A stretch of 64,000 bases of DNA from Edaphobacter bradus (GCF_025685645.1 NZ_JAGSYF010000003.1:186001-250000); one strand, 5' to 3'; counted from the stretch's first letter, positions 42,683-52,470 are shown. The notes: generated by a model not told the origin, from the letters alone. Program-made: numbers and translations.

Positions 42683-42711
42683 TTGACAGCGCGCTCGCGC
42701 CTGATTAACCC
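42683..42711 (+). promoter_or_regulatory. Candidate promoter of the large TonB-dependent receptor
   Basis: A perfect TTGACA (42683-42688) with a weak -10 (TAACCC at 42706-42711) 17 bases on. The receptor gene starts 140 bases later with AAGGAG (42837-42842). Confidence 0.35.
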
Positions 42712-42851
42712 TAGGGCTACTACACCAAAACAAACTGGGACCGTAGCTGAACCTTATGCGGCAGATACTTACGCCGCCCTAAAGAGCCCGGCCACCCACC
42801 TGAACACCGCGCCCACTTATCGGTGTCGTCTCATTCAAGGAGCCAGTTCAC

Positions 42852-45800
42852 ATGACACGTCCTACGTGGAAACGTCTCTCTCTCTCGCTCGCAGTGTTGC
42901 TGACCCTCGCTGTTGCGCCTCCCGCTCGACCCCAGACCGCCGGCACAGGGACCATCAGCGGCACCGTCACCGATACCTCCGGTGCTGCCGTCCCGAACGC
43001 CACTGTCCAGATTGTGAACACCGACAACGGCGCCGCTCGCAACCTCACCACTAACTCCGACGGCTACTACAGTGCCACCTTCCTTCAATCGGGACACTAT
43101 GAAGTCGTCCTCGGCGGTGGTCCATTCGGCAAAGTAGACCGCAAGAACCTCCAGCTCACCGTCGGCCAGACGCTCTCCGTCGACGCCTCTCTCGCCGCGG
43201 CCTCCGTTGCCACCGAAGTCCAGGTCACCACTGAAGAGCCGCCCATCGATACCCAGCGCACGGAGCAGTCCCAGACCATCAGCCAGACCTACATCGGCAA
43301 TCTCCCCGTCAATGGCCGCCGCTGGGATAACTTCGTCCTCCTCACCCCCAACGTCGCTCCCGACGGCTCTACCGGCCTCGTCAGCTATCGCGGTATCTCC
43401 GGCCTCTACAACACCAACCTCGTCGACGGCGTTAGCAACCAGCAGGCACTCTTCAATGAAGCCCGCGGACGCTCCCTTGGCGCTCCCTACGTCTTCTCGG
43501 CCGACTCCATCAAGGAGTTCGAGTCTGCCGTCTCCGGCTACTCCGCCCAGTTCGGCGGCGCCGCCGGTGGCCAGGTCAACGCCATCACCAAGAGCGGAAC
43601 TAACCAGCTCCATGGCGATCTCTTCTATCTGCTTCGCTACCCGACCCTCAACGCACTCGATCCGTACAGCAAGTGGTCGGCCCTGCACAACGGCGCCAGC
43701 CCCGTCCTGTTGACCCAGACCGTGCACCAGCAGCATCAGTTCGGCGGCTCCGTAGGCGGCCCCATCATCAAGGACAAGCTCTTTGGCTTTTTCACCTACG
43801 ATGGCTTCCGCAAGGTCAACCCCATCCTCTACACCTCCAGCACACCCGCTGCGACCCTCCTCGGCTACGCTAACTCCACTACCACCTGCCCGGCGCCTCT
43901 CACCGCCTCGCAATGCACCGCCGCCGCCAACTTCCTCATCTCCGAGACCACCGGGACCTTCCCCCGCAACATCAAGCAGGACGTCTTCTTCCCCAAGCTC
44001 GACTACCAGCTCAACGGCAAAAATCACCTCAGCGCGAGCTTCCTCTGGCAGAACTTTCACCAGCCCAACGGCTATAACACCAGCCCCTCACAGAGCAATG
44101 GCGGAATTCAGAACAATGGGACCGCAGCCTTCCACGAGCGTTTCTTCGTAGCCGGCTGGGACTCGGTCCTCGGCTCCTCCACCGCCAACGAGCTTCGCTT
44201 CCAGTGGTCCCGCGATCTTGAGACCAACACCGCCAACGGGCCCGGGCCCGGTGTCACCATCGGCTCCGGCGTCATTGGTAACTACGGCGAGACCGCGGCC
44301 CTACCCCGCATCGCTGAGCCTGACGAACATCGCATCCAGTTCTTCGACGTCATCTCACAGACCCGCGGCCGTCACAACTTCAAGGCCGGCGTCGATCTCA
44401 ACTTCATCCACGAGATCATGATCAACCTTTTCCAGGGCAACGGCGGATACACGTACAGCGGCCCCGCGGCCACTTCCTTCGCCAACTGGGTTCAGGACGC
44501 CTACGGAGTCAACGGCGGCCAGCACTACTCCACTTTCACCCAGGTCGTCGATCCCATCACCAAGTCTGGCAAAGACGACTTCTGGAGCAAGAACCTCGCA
44601 GGCTTCTTTGAAGACAACTGGAAGGTGACCTCTTCCCTCGTCCTCAACCTCGGCATTCGCTACGACACGCAGCTTGTGCCTCAGCCGCCCCGCCCCTTCC
44701 TCACCAGCGCCAACGGCCAGCCCAGCGCTATCGGCATCGCCACCACTCAGATCATTAACACCAACTACAAGATGATCCAGCCTCGCGTGGGCTTCGCTTG
44801 GTCGCCCTATACAGGCACCGTCCTGCGCGGCGGCTACGGCATGTTCTACGGACTGATTCCGTTGAGCGCCTACTACAACGTACGCGTGGAAAATGGTGTC
44901 TTCCAGCAGCAGTACAATCTCCTGCCTGGCCAGGCCGGAGCGCCCACCAACCTCAACGTCCTCTTTACGCCTCCTGGCCCCCCGCTGGCTGCGCCCTTCG
45001 CAGGCGCGCTCACGCCTCAGCCAATCGGCGTTCCCGCAGGCCAGCCGCTGAGTCCGCACGGCGTCGATCCTCACTACACCCAGCCCTACACACACTCGGC
45101 AGACCTCGCCATTGAGCAGGCCCTGCCCTTCCAGACCACGCTCTCCATCGGCTGGGTAGGCACGCGCGGCATGCGCCTGCCTTACTCCATCGACCTCAAC
45201 CAGCCCGCTTACACCGGCGCCACCCGCACCTATGACGTCGTCGACAAAACAGGCAAGACCCTCTCCACGGTCACAGTGCCCTTCTATCCTGCCGGGCTCC
45301 CCAAACCAGACCCAGGCGATGGCAACTTCCAGGTCTCCTTCAGCGGACTCAACACCTGGTACAACTCCCTCGCCGTCTCCCTTAAGAAGCAGATGAGCTA
45401 TGGCTTCTCTGCGCTCTTCAACTACACCTGGGCCCATACCGAAGACGCCGGCCAGAGCGCCGGCGGAGCCTCCGGTGCCAACAGCTCCGGCGGAGCCTTC
45501 TTCGGCACCGACGTCCTCCTCGATCCGTTCAACCGCAAGGGAATCTACAACAATCCAGCCATCAACATGACACGCGAGCAGGCACGTTCGGACCTCGACA
45601 TGAGGAGCCGCTTCGTCGCCAGCCTCGTCTGGCAGCCAACCCTGAAAACGGATAACGCCTTGGCTCGCCACGCCGCCAATGGCTGGACCCTAGCCGGCAC
45701 AGCAACCGAGCAGACCGGCTTTCCGGTGACAGCGTTCTTGACCAACAACCCTGGTAAAGGCGTCTACACCACGAACGCTGGTAACACTGCCACCGCAGCC

Positions 45801-46205
45801 GGCTTCGATGGCAGTGCCACCGGAGCCGCCAACAACACCTTCAACTCCCCTGGAAGCGCATTCGGCCGGGCCCCGCAGGTCGCACGTAACGGATTTCATG
45901 GCCCCGGAGTTCATAACATCGATCTGCGGGTCTCTCGTGACTTTCCAATCCACGAGAATGTTCGCTTCCAGATCGTGGGCGAGGCGTTCAACCTGGTCAA
46001 CCATCGCAACGGCCTTGGGGTGGCAACCAGTGCATTCTCCTTCGTCGCTCCCACCGCCACCTCGGTGACCTGCCCGGTCTCAGGCCATTCCAACACCTGT
46101 ATCGCGCCGTTCGTGTCGTCGACGCCATTCGGCACCATCAACAACACCAGCGGCACCCTCTACGGCCCTCGCCAGTTACAGGTGGCCGCAAAACTCTTCT
46201 TCTAA
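42852..46205 (+). CDS. TonB-dependent receptor with carboxypeptidase-regulatory-like domain (Oar-like)
   Basis: A 1117-residue outer-membrane protein. The signal peptide covers about residues 1-28. The carboxypeptidase-regulatory-like domain is at about 33-115 (GTISGTVTDTSGAAVPNATVQI at its start). A plug region near 130-230 (LPVNGRRWDNFVLLTPNVAP, IKEFESAVSGYSAQFGG) precedes a beta barrel ending in Phe (VAAKLFF), the usual outer-membrane insertion signal. The layout is that of the Oar/TonB receptors numerous in Terriglobia. The substrate is unknown, although oligosaccharides are often assumed. AAGGAG lies nine bases before the ATG and a hairpin terminator follows. Confidence 0.92.
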   Translation: MTRPTWKRLSLSLAVLLTLAVAPPARPQTAGTGTISGTVTDTSGAAVPNATVQIVNTDNGAARNLTTNSDGYYSATFLQSGHYEVVLGGGPFGKVDRKNLQLTVGQTLSVDASLAAASVATEVQVTTEEPPIDTQRTEQSQTISQTYIGNLPVNGRRWDNFVLLTPNVAPDGSTGLVSYRGISGLYNTNLVDGVSNQQALFNEARGRSLGAPYVFSADSIKEFESAVSGYSAQFGGAAGGQVNAITKSGTNQLHGDLFYLLRYPTLNALDPYSKWSALHNGASPVLLTQTVHQQHQFGGSVGGPIIKDKLFGFFTYDGFRKVNPILYTSSTPAATLLGYANSTTTCPAPLTASQCTAAANFLISETTGTFPRNIKQDVFFPKLDYQLNGKNHLSASFLWQNFHQPNGYNTSPSQSNGGIQNNGTAAFHERFFVAGWDSVLGSSTANELRFQWSRDLETNTANGPGPGVTIGSGVIGNYGETAALPRIAEPDEHRIQFFDVISQTRGRHNFKAGVDLNFIHEIMINLFQGNGGYTYSGPAATSFANWVQDAYGVNGGQHYSTFTQVVDPITKSGKDDFWSKNLAGFFEDNWKVTSSLVLNLGIRYDTQLVPQPPRPFLTSANGQPSAIGIATTQIINTNYKMIQPRVGFAWSPYTGTVLRGGYGMFYGLIPLSAYYNVRVENGVFQQQYNLLPGQAGAPTNLNVLFTPPGPPLAAPFAGALTPQPIGVPAGQPLSPHGVDPHYTQPYTHSADLAIEQALPFQTTLSIGWVGTRGMRLPYSIDLNQPAYTGATRTYDVVDKTGKTLSTVTVPFYPAGLPKPDPGDGNFQVSFSGLNTWYNSLAVSLKKQMSYGFSALFNYTWAHTEDAGQSAGGASGANSSGGAFFGTDVLLDPFNRKGIYNNPAINMTREQARSDLDMRSRFVASLVWQPTLKTDNALARHAANGWTLAGTATEQTGFPVTAFLTNNPGKGVYTTNAGNTATAAGFDGSATGAANNTFNSPGSAFGRAPQVARNGFHGPGVHNIDLRVSRDFPIHENVRFQIVGEAFNLVNHRNGLGVATSAFSFVAPTATSVTCPVSGHSNTCIAPFVSSTPFGTINNTSGTLYGPRQLQVAAKLFF

Positions 46206-46222
46206 ACCGAACTACCCAACTA

Positions 46223-46255
46223 GAACGGCTCCGTTTCGACGGAGCCGTTCTCTTT
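46223..46255 (+). terminator. Terminator of the large TonB-dependent receptor
   Basis: GAACGGCTCCGT (46223-46234) pairs with ACGGAGCCGTTC (46239-46250) around TTCG, followed by TCTTTG. Confidence 0.8.
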
Positions 46256-46397
46256 GCCTCTCATCCTCTCCCGAGTTTTCCACAGCAAAATCTTGTCAAG
46301 CCCCTAAATGGCCTAATCCCATAAAAACAAATAACTTAGCAGTGGCAGACTAGTTACTGCAACTTGCTAGAAATTGAAATAGCTGGAAAACGGACAA

Positions 46398-46418
46398 AGC
46401 CCCGGTCATCCCGGGGCT
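46398..46418. terminator. Second hairpin, possible terminator of the minus-strand gene
   Basis: AGCCCCGG (46398-46405) pairs with CCGGGGCT (46411-46418). It lies about 145 bases beyond the end of the minus-strand gene at 46562 and has only weak T-runs, so its role as terminator is tentative. Confidence 0.4.
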
Positions 46419-46561
46419 CATCTGTGCCCATAACTATTTTGTTATGAATATTTTACGATTAAACCCTTTTGATGCAATATTTTACAAACGCCAAAAATCT
46501 CTAACTCTTTCTATTGCAATATTTTGCGGCTACCCAGGGGGGGGTAGGTACCCCAGAGCAG

Positions 46562-47653
46562 CTACTCCGGACGCCTCCGGTCCAGCGACAAAGGCCGCTT
46601 CGGCTGCGGCAGAATCACGTCTCGGTTCTCGGGTGAGACGGGATGTACGCCGAAGTCCCACACACCGAGATTCACCTCCCGGTCGCTGATCACCTCCATC
46701 AGCGCATACTCGCCGAACTCCAGCGGCTGGCGCGGCGTCAGCTTCATCCAGTGGCCTCCGGAGAGCACCTCCCGGGCCGTTTCGATCACGTCCTCCTGCT
46801 GGTGCACACTGCCCAGCATGCTGATTTTGAAGCTCGCGACAATGCGCGCGCCCTGACGCACATCGGCCCGCACAATCACATAGCGGCTGCCGGCCGATCC
46901 GCCAGCAGGCGCATCCTTGATGGCGCTGCTCGCCCCGTGCGTGTCCACCGTCAGCGGCGCGCCTCCCGTCGCTGGCGGCTCGTCGCTGCCGATGCGGAGG
47001 AACAGCGCCGGCGTGTCCACATGGAACTGCACTGCTGCCCGTTCACCCTTGAGCTGCACAAGCTGGTGCGAGCTCGACAGCGGATTGATCGCGGCCTTCA
47101 GCACATTGTGCGATGTGTTGCGGTTCAGCTCGCTGTCGGACTGCGGCATCGGAACCAGCTCCGGCTTGCCCTGAAAGATGTCGAGACCCAGCACGCTGTC
47201 CTGCTCCGGCAGACGCAGGTCCTTGGCAACCTCAGGCGTGTACGAGGCGCGCTCTGCCTCCTCCTTCAGCAGCTCCGGATCGATCGCCGGAGCGCCATCG
47301 TTCTGCCCTGCGTCGTTCGCCTGCTGTTCGGCATGCTGCCGCTCCCACCGCTTCGTCGCCTCGAAGTCCACTAGCGAGGCTGGAATCTCCTCCTGCACGC
47401 CGCCCCGCTCTGCGCTGACGTAGAGCACTCGGTCGCCCAGCACGCGATAGCTCATCACAATCTGGTAGCTTCCGTCCTTCAGAATCAGGCGGGTACGGTG
47501 AGGCTGCGCCGGGGCATCGGGGACAGGAAGGCTCTTCTGCGAGGAGGTCTGCGCCCCGGCGATGATATCCAGTGTGGCAAAAAAGACACAGCCTACCAGC
47601 AATACAGGCGGCAAAACTAAAAACCTTATGGGGCAATAATGCGTCTTATTCAT
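46562..47653 (-). CDS. Secreted hypothetical protein, paralogue of the protein at 4477
   Basis: A 363-residue protein from ATG 47653, which has GGGAAG four bases upstream. The longer frame to 47905 is not supported. The N-terminus (MNKTHYCPIRFLVLPPVLLVGCVFFAT) is a signal peptide or lipid-anchor signal. An N-terminal half (LILKDGSYQIVMSYRVLGDRV near 56-76) is followed by a Glu/Ala-rich stretch. The C-terminal domain carries WMKLTPRQPLEFGEYAL and VWDFGVHP and corresponds to the protein at 4477-5142. It may bind or display something at the cell surface, but no function is known. It is convergent with the large receptor and divergent from the His/Cys protein. Confidence 0.7.
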   Translation of the reverse strand: MNKTHYCPIRFLVLPPVLLVGCVFFATLDIIAGAQTSSQKSLPVPDAPAQPHRTRLILKDGSYQIVMSYRVLGDRVLYVSAERGGVQEEIPASLVDFEATKRWERQHAEQQANDAGQNDGAPAIDPELLKEEAERASYTPEVAKDLRLPEQDSVLGLDIFQGKPELVPMPQSDSELNRNTSHNVLKAAINPLSSSHQLVQLKGERAAVQFHVDTPALFLRIGSDEPPATGGAPLTVDTHGASSAIKDAPAGGSAGSRYVIVRADVRQGARIVASFKISMLGSVHQQEDVIETAREVLSGGHWMKLTPRQPLEFGEYALMEVISDREVNLGVWDFGVHPVSPENRDVILPQPKRPLSLDRRRPE

Positions 47654-47789
47654 AGAACTTCCCACAGTGTAGAGCCACTGGAGCTCTCCGGTTAGACGCA
47701 CTCGACCACGGGCTCGATTGACAGCAACTCCACCGGCAGTTTGGCTCCTCACGCAGGGTATGTTACACAGAAAGCAGCATTCAAAACGC

Positions 47790-48143
47790 ATGCAGACCAT
47801 CTTCCAACGCGGACGCAGCACGCAGAGCCCTCTCTGGCTCAAGCTGATCGCTGTCTTCTGCGCATTCATGGTCTGCGTGATGGGAACCGTGCAAGTCAGC
47901 CACACTCATGTGGTCTTCTCGAGCGTGAAGCAGAGTCCCACTCACAACAGCCCGTCGCAGGACGACCATTGCCCGCTCTGCGTGGCGATGCACTCGTCGG
48001 CGCTGCCCGTCTCGGCCCACGCACCCGAACCGACCCTGCAAATGCAGGCGCTCGATTCGGTCGCCGCGGATGCCGAGAGAACCTTCCGCTGGCGGTTCGA
48101 GATGGCCAGCCGTCCACCTCCCGCTGATGCAGTCCGCGCCTAG
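47790..48143 (+). CDS. Small membrane-anchored protein with His and CPLC motif
   Basis: A 117-residue protein from ATG 47790. Other in-frame starts at 47718 or 47760 are possible. One hydrophobic segment (LWLKLIAVFCAFMVCVMGTV) is followed by a periplasmic part with HTHVVFSS, then DDHCPLCVAMHS and a Pro/Ala-rich tail. The His and paired Cys could bind a metal or heme. It resembles DUF2946-like small proteins, and I claim only the resemblance. It lies 123 bases upstream of the second TonB-dependent receptor and may be transcribed with it. Confidence 0.6.
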   Translation: MQTIFQRGRSTQSPLWLKLIAVFCAFMVCVMGTVQVSHTHVVFSSVKQSPTHNSPSQDDHCPLCVAMHSSALPVSAHAPEPTLQMQALDSVAADAERTFRWRFEMASRPPPADAVRA

Positions 48144-48266
48144 TCCGCAGACACAATCACGTTCCGCGCAACTCAGTGTCTGAACCCACCGCGTACAACC
48201 TACGCGGACGCGCCCCATATCAGCACGACGCTCTTCCTGAGAGCGTCCCCAGGAGCCATCTTCTTT

Positions 48267-50990
48267 ATGTGCAGGCCATCTCTCCACCGGCTTTTCGTAT
48301 TCGTGCTCTCCCTCGCGCTGTTCGCCACAGTCGCGCAGGCACAGAGCAACTCCGGAACCATCTCCGGAACCATCACTGACCCGAGCGGCGCCATCGTCCC
48401 TAACGCGACCGTCGAGATCGCCAATCACGTCAGCGGTTACACCCGCACCGTCAGAACCGACAGCGCAGGTCAGTTCCGCTTCTATAACATCCCCTTCAAC
48501 CCCTACCATCTCTTGGTCACGGTATCCGGCTTTGCCAAAACCGACAAAGCAGTCGACATTAACTCCATCGTGCCGGTCACGCTGCCGATCCAGCTCTCTG
48601 TTGAAAGCGCTTCGACGACCGTCAACGTTGAAAGCGGCGAGGAACTGATCGAGACCGATCCCAGCTTCCACACCGACGTTGACCGCTCGACCATTGACCG
48701 CCTGCCGCTCGAGAGCCAGTCTTCTTCTCTCAGCTCCATCGTTACGCTGTCTTCACCGGGAGTCGCGGCCGATTCGAACGGCCTCTTCCACGGCCTGGGA
48801 GATCACGCTGAGAACTCTTTCTCTGTCGATGGCCAGCCCATCACCGATCAGCAGAGCAAAGTCTTCTCCAACCAGCTTCCCGCCGACGCAGTGCAGTCGC
48901 TTGAAGTCATCGGAGGCGCCCCCACGGCGGAGTACGGCGACAAAACCAGTCTCATCATCGTGGCGACCACTCGCTCAGGACAAGGAGTTACGACTCCTCA
49001 CGGCAGCATCGCCCTCGACTATGGAACCTTCGGCTCATCCAACCTGGATGCCAACCTTGCCTACGGTAAGCAGAACTGGGGCAACTTTATCGCGGTGAAC
49101 GGCCTCAACTCGGGTCGCTTCCTCGATGGTCCCGAGTTCCTGACGCTGCACGATCACGGCAACGAACAGAACTTCTTCGACCGCGTGGACTATCAGTTCA
49201 ACCAGGCCAACTCCCTCCACACCAACTTCCAGTACACGCGCTCCTGGTTCCAGACCCCGAACTCCTATGACACCTCGAGCGTCTTCGACCAGTTCGGTAA
49301 CTTCCTCGGAGCCGCTGATCAGAGGTCCAAGATCGAGACCTTCAATATAGCTCCCACCTTCACTCGCATCGTCAATGCGAACTCTGTCTTCAACATCGGA
49401 GCCTATGTTCGCCGCGACGGCTACAACTATTATGCGAGCCACAACCCACTGGCCGACTTCGGCCCCATCCAACAGGAGACCGTACAACAATATCGCACGT
49501 TGACCAACGCCGGCATTCACTCTGACTTCTCCTACAACAAAGGCATTCACAACATTAAGATTGGCGGCGTCTATCAGCAGACGTTTCTGCGCGAGAACAT
49601 CCACACCGGACTCGTCGATCCGGGTGTAAATGCTCCATGCGTCGATAGCAACGGCAGCTCCGTCGGCGGATTCACCGACCCCAACCAGTGCGCCAACGCC
49701 GGGCTGCAGGCCAACCCGAACTTCAACCCCGTTCTCCTGCCATACGATCTCACCCGAGGCGGCACCAAGTACTACTGGCACGGCCAGACCGACGTGAAGC
49801 AGCTCGCTCTCTACGCGCAGGACCAGATCTCGGCCGGCAACTGGCTCTTCAACGTTGGCGTGCGCGGCGACTTTTACAATGGCCTCGCCGTTCAGCGCCA
49901 GGCCGAGCCCCGCGTTGGACTCTCCTATAACATCAAGAAGACAAACACCGTGCTACGCGCCTCCTACGCGCGCGCGCAGGAGACGCCCTTCAACGAGAAC
50001 CTCGTGCTTTCCACCAACGGCTGCTACGATCCCGTCATTCAGGGCATCTTCGAGACGCTTGGCCAGTGCACCCCCGCGCCGTTCAACCCTGGCTTCCGCA
50101 ACGAGTTTCACGCAGGCCTGCAGCAGGCCTTCGGCAGGCACCTCGTTGTCAGTGCCGAGTACATCTGGAAGTACACACACAACGCCTACGACTTCAGCGT
50201 CTTCGGATCGACTCCCATCACCTTCCCCATCGAGTGGCACAACTCGAAGATCCCCGGCTTCGCCATCCGTGCCAATGTCCCGGAGACCCACGGCTTCAGC
50301 GCCTTCGTCGTGATGTCTTCGGTCGCTGCGCGCTTCTTCAACCCGCAGGTCGGAGGCGTCGGCGCAACCCCTGGGACGCCCGGCTCCAACTTCCCCTTCC
50401 GCATCGACCACGACGAGCGTTTCAACGAGACTACGCACTTGCAGTACAACCTTCCTTTCCGCAAGAGCGCCTGGATCGGCTTCAACTGGCGCTATGACAG
50501 CGGCCTCGTCGCCGGTTCGGCTCCGTGCTACAACGCAATTGATCCGAATAGCAAGTGCGCGACGTTCTCGTTCGACAGCAACGGAAACCCGCTCACTATC
50601 AATGGCCAGCCTGCTGTCGACCTGAGCGGCTTCACTGCCGACCAGGAGTTCCAGTCTGGGCTCATCTGCAATGGTGTTCGTGCAACACCGACCAATCCTT
50701 TGCCCGTGACCTGCCTCGCCTCGCAGCTCACCTCCAGCCTCATCAACATCCCCGCTCCGGGAACTGAGAACGACGACCGTAACCCGCAGCGTATCCAGCC
50801 GAGGCACCTCTTCGACATGGCTTTGGGCGAGGACAACCTCTTCCACGGTGACAAGTACAAAGTTGGCCTTCGTGCGACTGCTATCAACATCACGAACAAG
50901 TACGCGCTGTACAACTTTCTCTCCACCTTCTCAGGCACGCACTACGTCTCGCCGCGAGCAATCACCGGAGAGGTCAGCTTCACCTTCTAA
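48267..50990 (+). CDS. TonB-dependent receptor with carboxypeptidase-regulatory-like domain
   Basis: A 907-residue outer-membrane receptor. Signal peptide MCRPSLHRLFVFVLSLALFATVAQA is followed by a carboxypeptidase-regulatory-like domain (GTISGTITDPSGAIVPNATVEI near 30-51), a plug region (ENSFSVDGQPITDQQSKVFSN and AEYGDKTSLIIVATTRSGQG near 187-245) and a barrel ending VSFTF. It is shorter than its neighbour at 42852, and has a regular plug with the DGQP box that the other lacks in that form. AGGAG lies upstream of the ATG. The ligand is unknown, and the His/Cys protein just upstream makes a metal or metal complex worth testing. Confidence 0.9.
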   Translation: MCRPSLHRLFVFVLSLALFATVAQAQSNSGTISGTITDPSGAIVPNATVEIANHVSGYTRTVRTDSAGQFRFYNIPFNPYHLLVTVSGFAKTDKAVDINSIVPVTLPIQLSVESASTTVNVESGEELIETDPSFHTDVDRSTIDRLPLESQSSSLSSIVTLSSPGVAADSNGLFHGLGDHAENSFSVDGQPITDQQSKVFSNQLPADAVQSLEVIGGAPTAEYGDKTSLIIVATTRSGQGVTTPHGSIALDYGTFGSSNLDANLAYGKQNWGNFIAVNGLNSGRFLDGPEFLTLHDHGNEQNFFDRVDYQFNQANSLHTNFQYTRSWFQTPNSYDTSSVFDQFGNFLGAADQRSKIETFNIAPTFTRIVNANSVFNIGAYVRRDGYNYYASHNPLADFGPIQQETVQQYRTLTNAGIHSDFSYNKGIHNIKIGGVYQQTFLRENIHTGLVDPGVNAPCVDSNGSSVGGFTDPNQCANAGLQANPNFNPVLLPYDLTRGGTKYYWHGQTDVKQLALYAQDQISAGNWLFNVGVRGDFYNGLAVQRQAEPRVGLSYNIKKTNTVLRASYARAQETPFNENLVLSTNGCYDPVIQGIFETLGQCTPAPFNPGFRNEFHAGLQQAFGRHLVVSAEYIWKYTHNAYDFSVFGSTPITFPIEWHNSKIPGFAIRANVPETHGFSAFVVMSSVAARFFNPQVGGVGATPGTPGSNFPFRIDHDERFNETTHLQYNLPFRKSAWIGFNWRYDSGLVAGSAPCYNAIDPNSKCATFSFDSNGNPLTINGQPAVDLSGFTADQEFQSGLICNGVRATPTNPLPVTCLASQLTSSLINIPAPGTENDDRNPQRIQPRHLFDMALGEDNLFHGDKYKVGLRATAINITNKYALYNFLSTFSGTHYVSPRAITGEVSFTF

Positions 50991-51015
50991 CCTCCCGCTG
51001 CGTCACCAGCAAACA

Positions 51016-51058
51016 AAAGCGAGTCAGCAACAGAGCATCGTTGCTGACTCGCTTTTTT
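51016..51058. terminator. Strong bidirectional terminator
   Basis: AAAGCGAGTCAGCAAC (51016-51031) pairs perfectly with GTTGCTGACTCGCTTT (51040-51055), with T-runs on both strands. It separates the receptor from the convergent aminotransferase. The bases after it (GCTGACTCACTGTTGCT) resemble part of the stem. Confidence 0.9.
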
Positions 51059-51081
51059 GCTGACTCACTGTTGCTATAGTC

Positions 51082-52470
51082 TCAGCCCCTCGTCGCCATC
51101 TGGATGCATTCTTCCAGAATATCGAGCGCCACGTCGGCCTCCTGCTGTTTCACCACGAGCGGTGGGCACAGGCGAATGCTGGTCTCGCCGCAGCCGAGAA
51201 TCAGCAGGCCGCGCTCAAACGCCAGATCGACGATGCGATCGCGCAGCGCGCCCACAGGCTCGCGGCTCTGCTGGTCCTTGACGATCTCGATGCCGATCAT
51301 CAGCCCGCGCCCGCGAACATCGCCCACGTTCGCGTGCTTGCTGACCCACGAACGCAGCCGCCCCAGCATCTTCGCTCCAACCGTGGCGGCGTTCTGCATC
51401 GCCTCGCGCTCGATGATGTCCAGCGTCGCGAGCGCCGCAGCAATGCACACCGGATTGCCGCCAAACGTACTCGCATGCGAGCCCGGCACCCAATCCATCA
51501 CCTCGGCCTTCGCCATGCAGACACTAAGCGGCATGCCGCTCGCGATGCCTTTGGCGATGCAGACGATGTCCGGCTGCACGCCCGAGTGCTCGATCGCCCA
51601 CCACTTGCCCGTGCGGCCCACGCCCGACTGCACCTCATCGGCGATCAGTAGGATTCCGTGCCGGTCGCAGATACGGCGAATCTCCTCAAGGAAATTCGTC
51701 GGAGCAACGACATAACCACCCTCGCCCTGAATCGGCTCGAGGATAATCGCGGCGACCTCCTCCGGCGGAACCGTCGTCTTGAAGAGCTTCTCCTCGATGA
51801 ACCGCGCGCATCCAAGCGCGAACGCCTCTTCCTCCTGCGGCCCGCCGCTGCAACCGCGATACGCATACGGATAGCGGACATGATGCACGCCCGGAACAAA
51901 TGGCGCGAAGCGGCGCTTCTGCTGCGGCTTCGACGCGGTCAGCGAGAGCGCACCCATCGTGCGTCCGTGAAATGCCCCAAAGAAGCTGATGATGTTCTGC
52001 CGGCCCGTGTGATACCGCGCGAGCTTCAGCGCGCACTCCACCGCTTCGGCTCCGGAGTTGCCGTAGTAGAAGCGATGCGGCCCAGGCATCGGAGCAATCG
52101 CCGAAAGCCTTTCCGCGAGCTTCACCATGTTCTCGTAGTAGAAGTCCGTGCCCGACATATGCAGCAGTTGACCAGCCTGGTCCTGAATCGCCTTCACCAC
52201 CTCAGGGTGACAGTGCCCCGTCGAGTTCACGGCGATTCCTGCGGCAAAGTCGAGGAACTCATTGCCGTCGACATCCGTAATACGAGTCCCGCGACCCGAC
52301 TTCGCCACCAATGGATAACCACGTGTGTAGCTGGGCGAGGTCAGACTGTGGTCTTCGGCGACGGTCTTCTGGGCAAGCGGCCCGGGGAGCGGCATCTTCA
52401 GCTTCGGGCCGTACTGCGCGTAGTCGGCCTCGGTGGCAACTCGAGTCTGCTCGTGAATCAGGGTGCTCAT
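51082..52470 (-). CDS. Class III aminotransferase (4-aminobutyrate type)
   Basis: A 462-residue PLP enzyme. YYGNSGAEAVECALKLARYHTGRQNIISFFGAFHGRTMGAL near 137-177, then EPIQGEGGYVVAP near 241-253, and CIAKGIASGMPLSV with the PLP lysine near 294. DEVQSGVGRTGKWWAIEHSG precedes it. It is closest in form to GabT or acetylornithine-type enzymes, but the substrate cannot be fixed by eye. Ornithine aminotransferase in the same window is a different subfamily. AAGGAG is seven bases before the ATG. A leader of nearly 300 bases lies upstream. Confidence 0.9.
   Translation of the reverse strand: MSTLIHEQTRVATEADYAQYGPKLKMPLPGPLAQKTVAEDHSLTSPSYTRGYPLVAKSGRGTRITDVDGNEFLDFAAGIAVNSTGHCHPEVVKAIQDQAGQLLHMSGTDFYYENMVKLAERLSAIAPMPGPHRFYYGNSGAEAVECALKLARYHTGRQNIISFFGAFHGRTMGALSLTASKPQQKRRFAPFVPGVHHVRYPYAYRGCSGGPQEEEAFALGCARFIEEKLFKTTVPPEEVAAIILEPIQGEGGYVVAPTNFLEEIRRICDRHGILLIADEVQSGVGRTGKWWAIEHSGVQPDIVCIAKGIASGMPLSVCMAKAEVMDWVPGSHASTFGGNPVCIAAALATLDIIEREAMQNAATVGAKMLGRLRSWVSKHANVGDVRGRGLMIGIEIVKDQQSREPVGALRDRIVDLAFERGLLILGCGETSIRLCPPLVVKQQEADVALDILEECIQMATRG

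Larger units (their letters stand above)
46206..46561. other. AT-rich intergenic island between convergent genes
   Basis: This 356-base stretch has no convincing gene. It holds the receptor terminator (46223-46253), a second hairpin (46398-46418), a run of eight G (46537-46544) and three copies of a motif close to GCAATATTTTAC: 46444-46457 (ATGAATATTTTACG), 46472-46486 (ATGCAATATTTTACA) and 46514-46528 (TTGCAATATTTTGCG). A frame at 46444 was rejected. The composition is unlike the surrounding DNA. Confidence 0.6.

Noticed and set aside
46537-46544. Run of eight G as a possible sequencing artefact or phase-variation tract
   Set aside because: It is not inside a gene and shifts no frame, so it is recorded only as part of the AT-rich island.
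46444-46689. An 81-codon frame beginning in the AT-rich island
   Set aside because: It runs from the AT-rich patch into the antisense of the secreted-protein gene. Codon use changes halfway, and there is no good ribosome-binding site.
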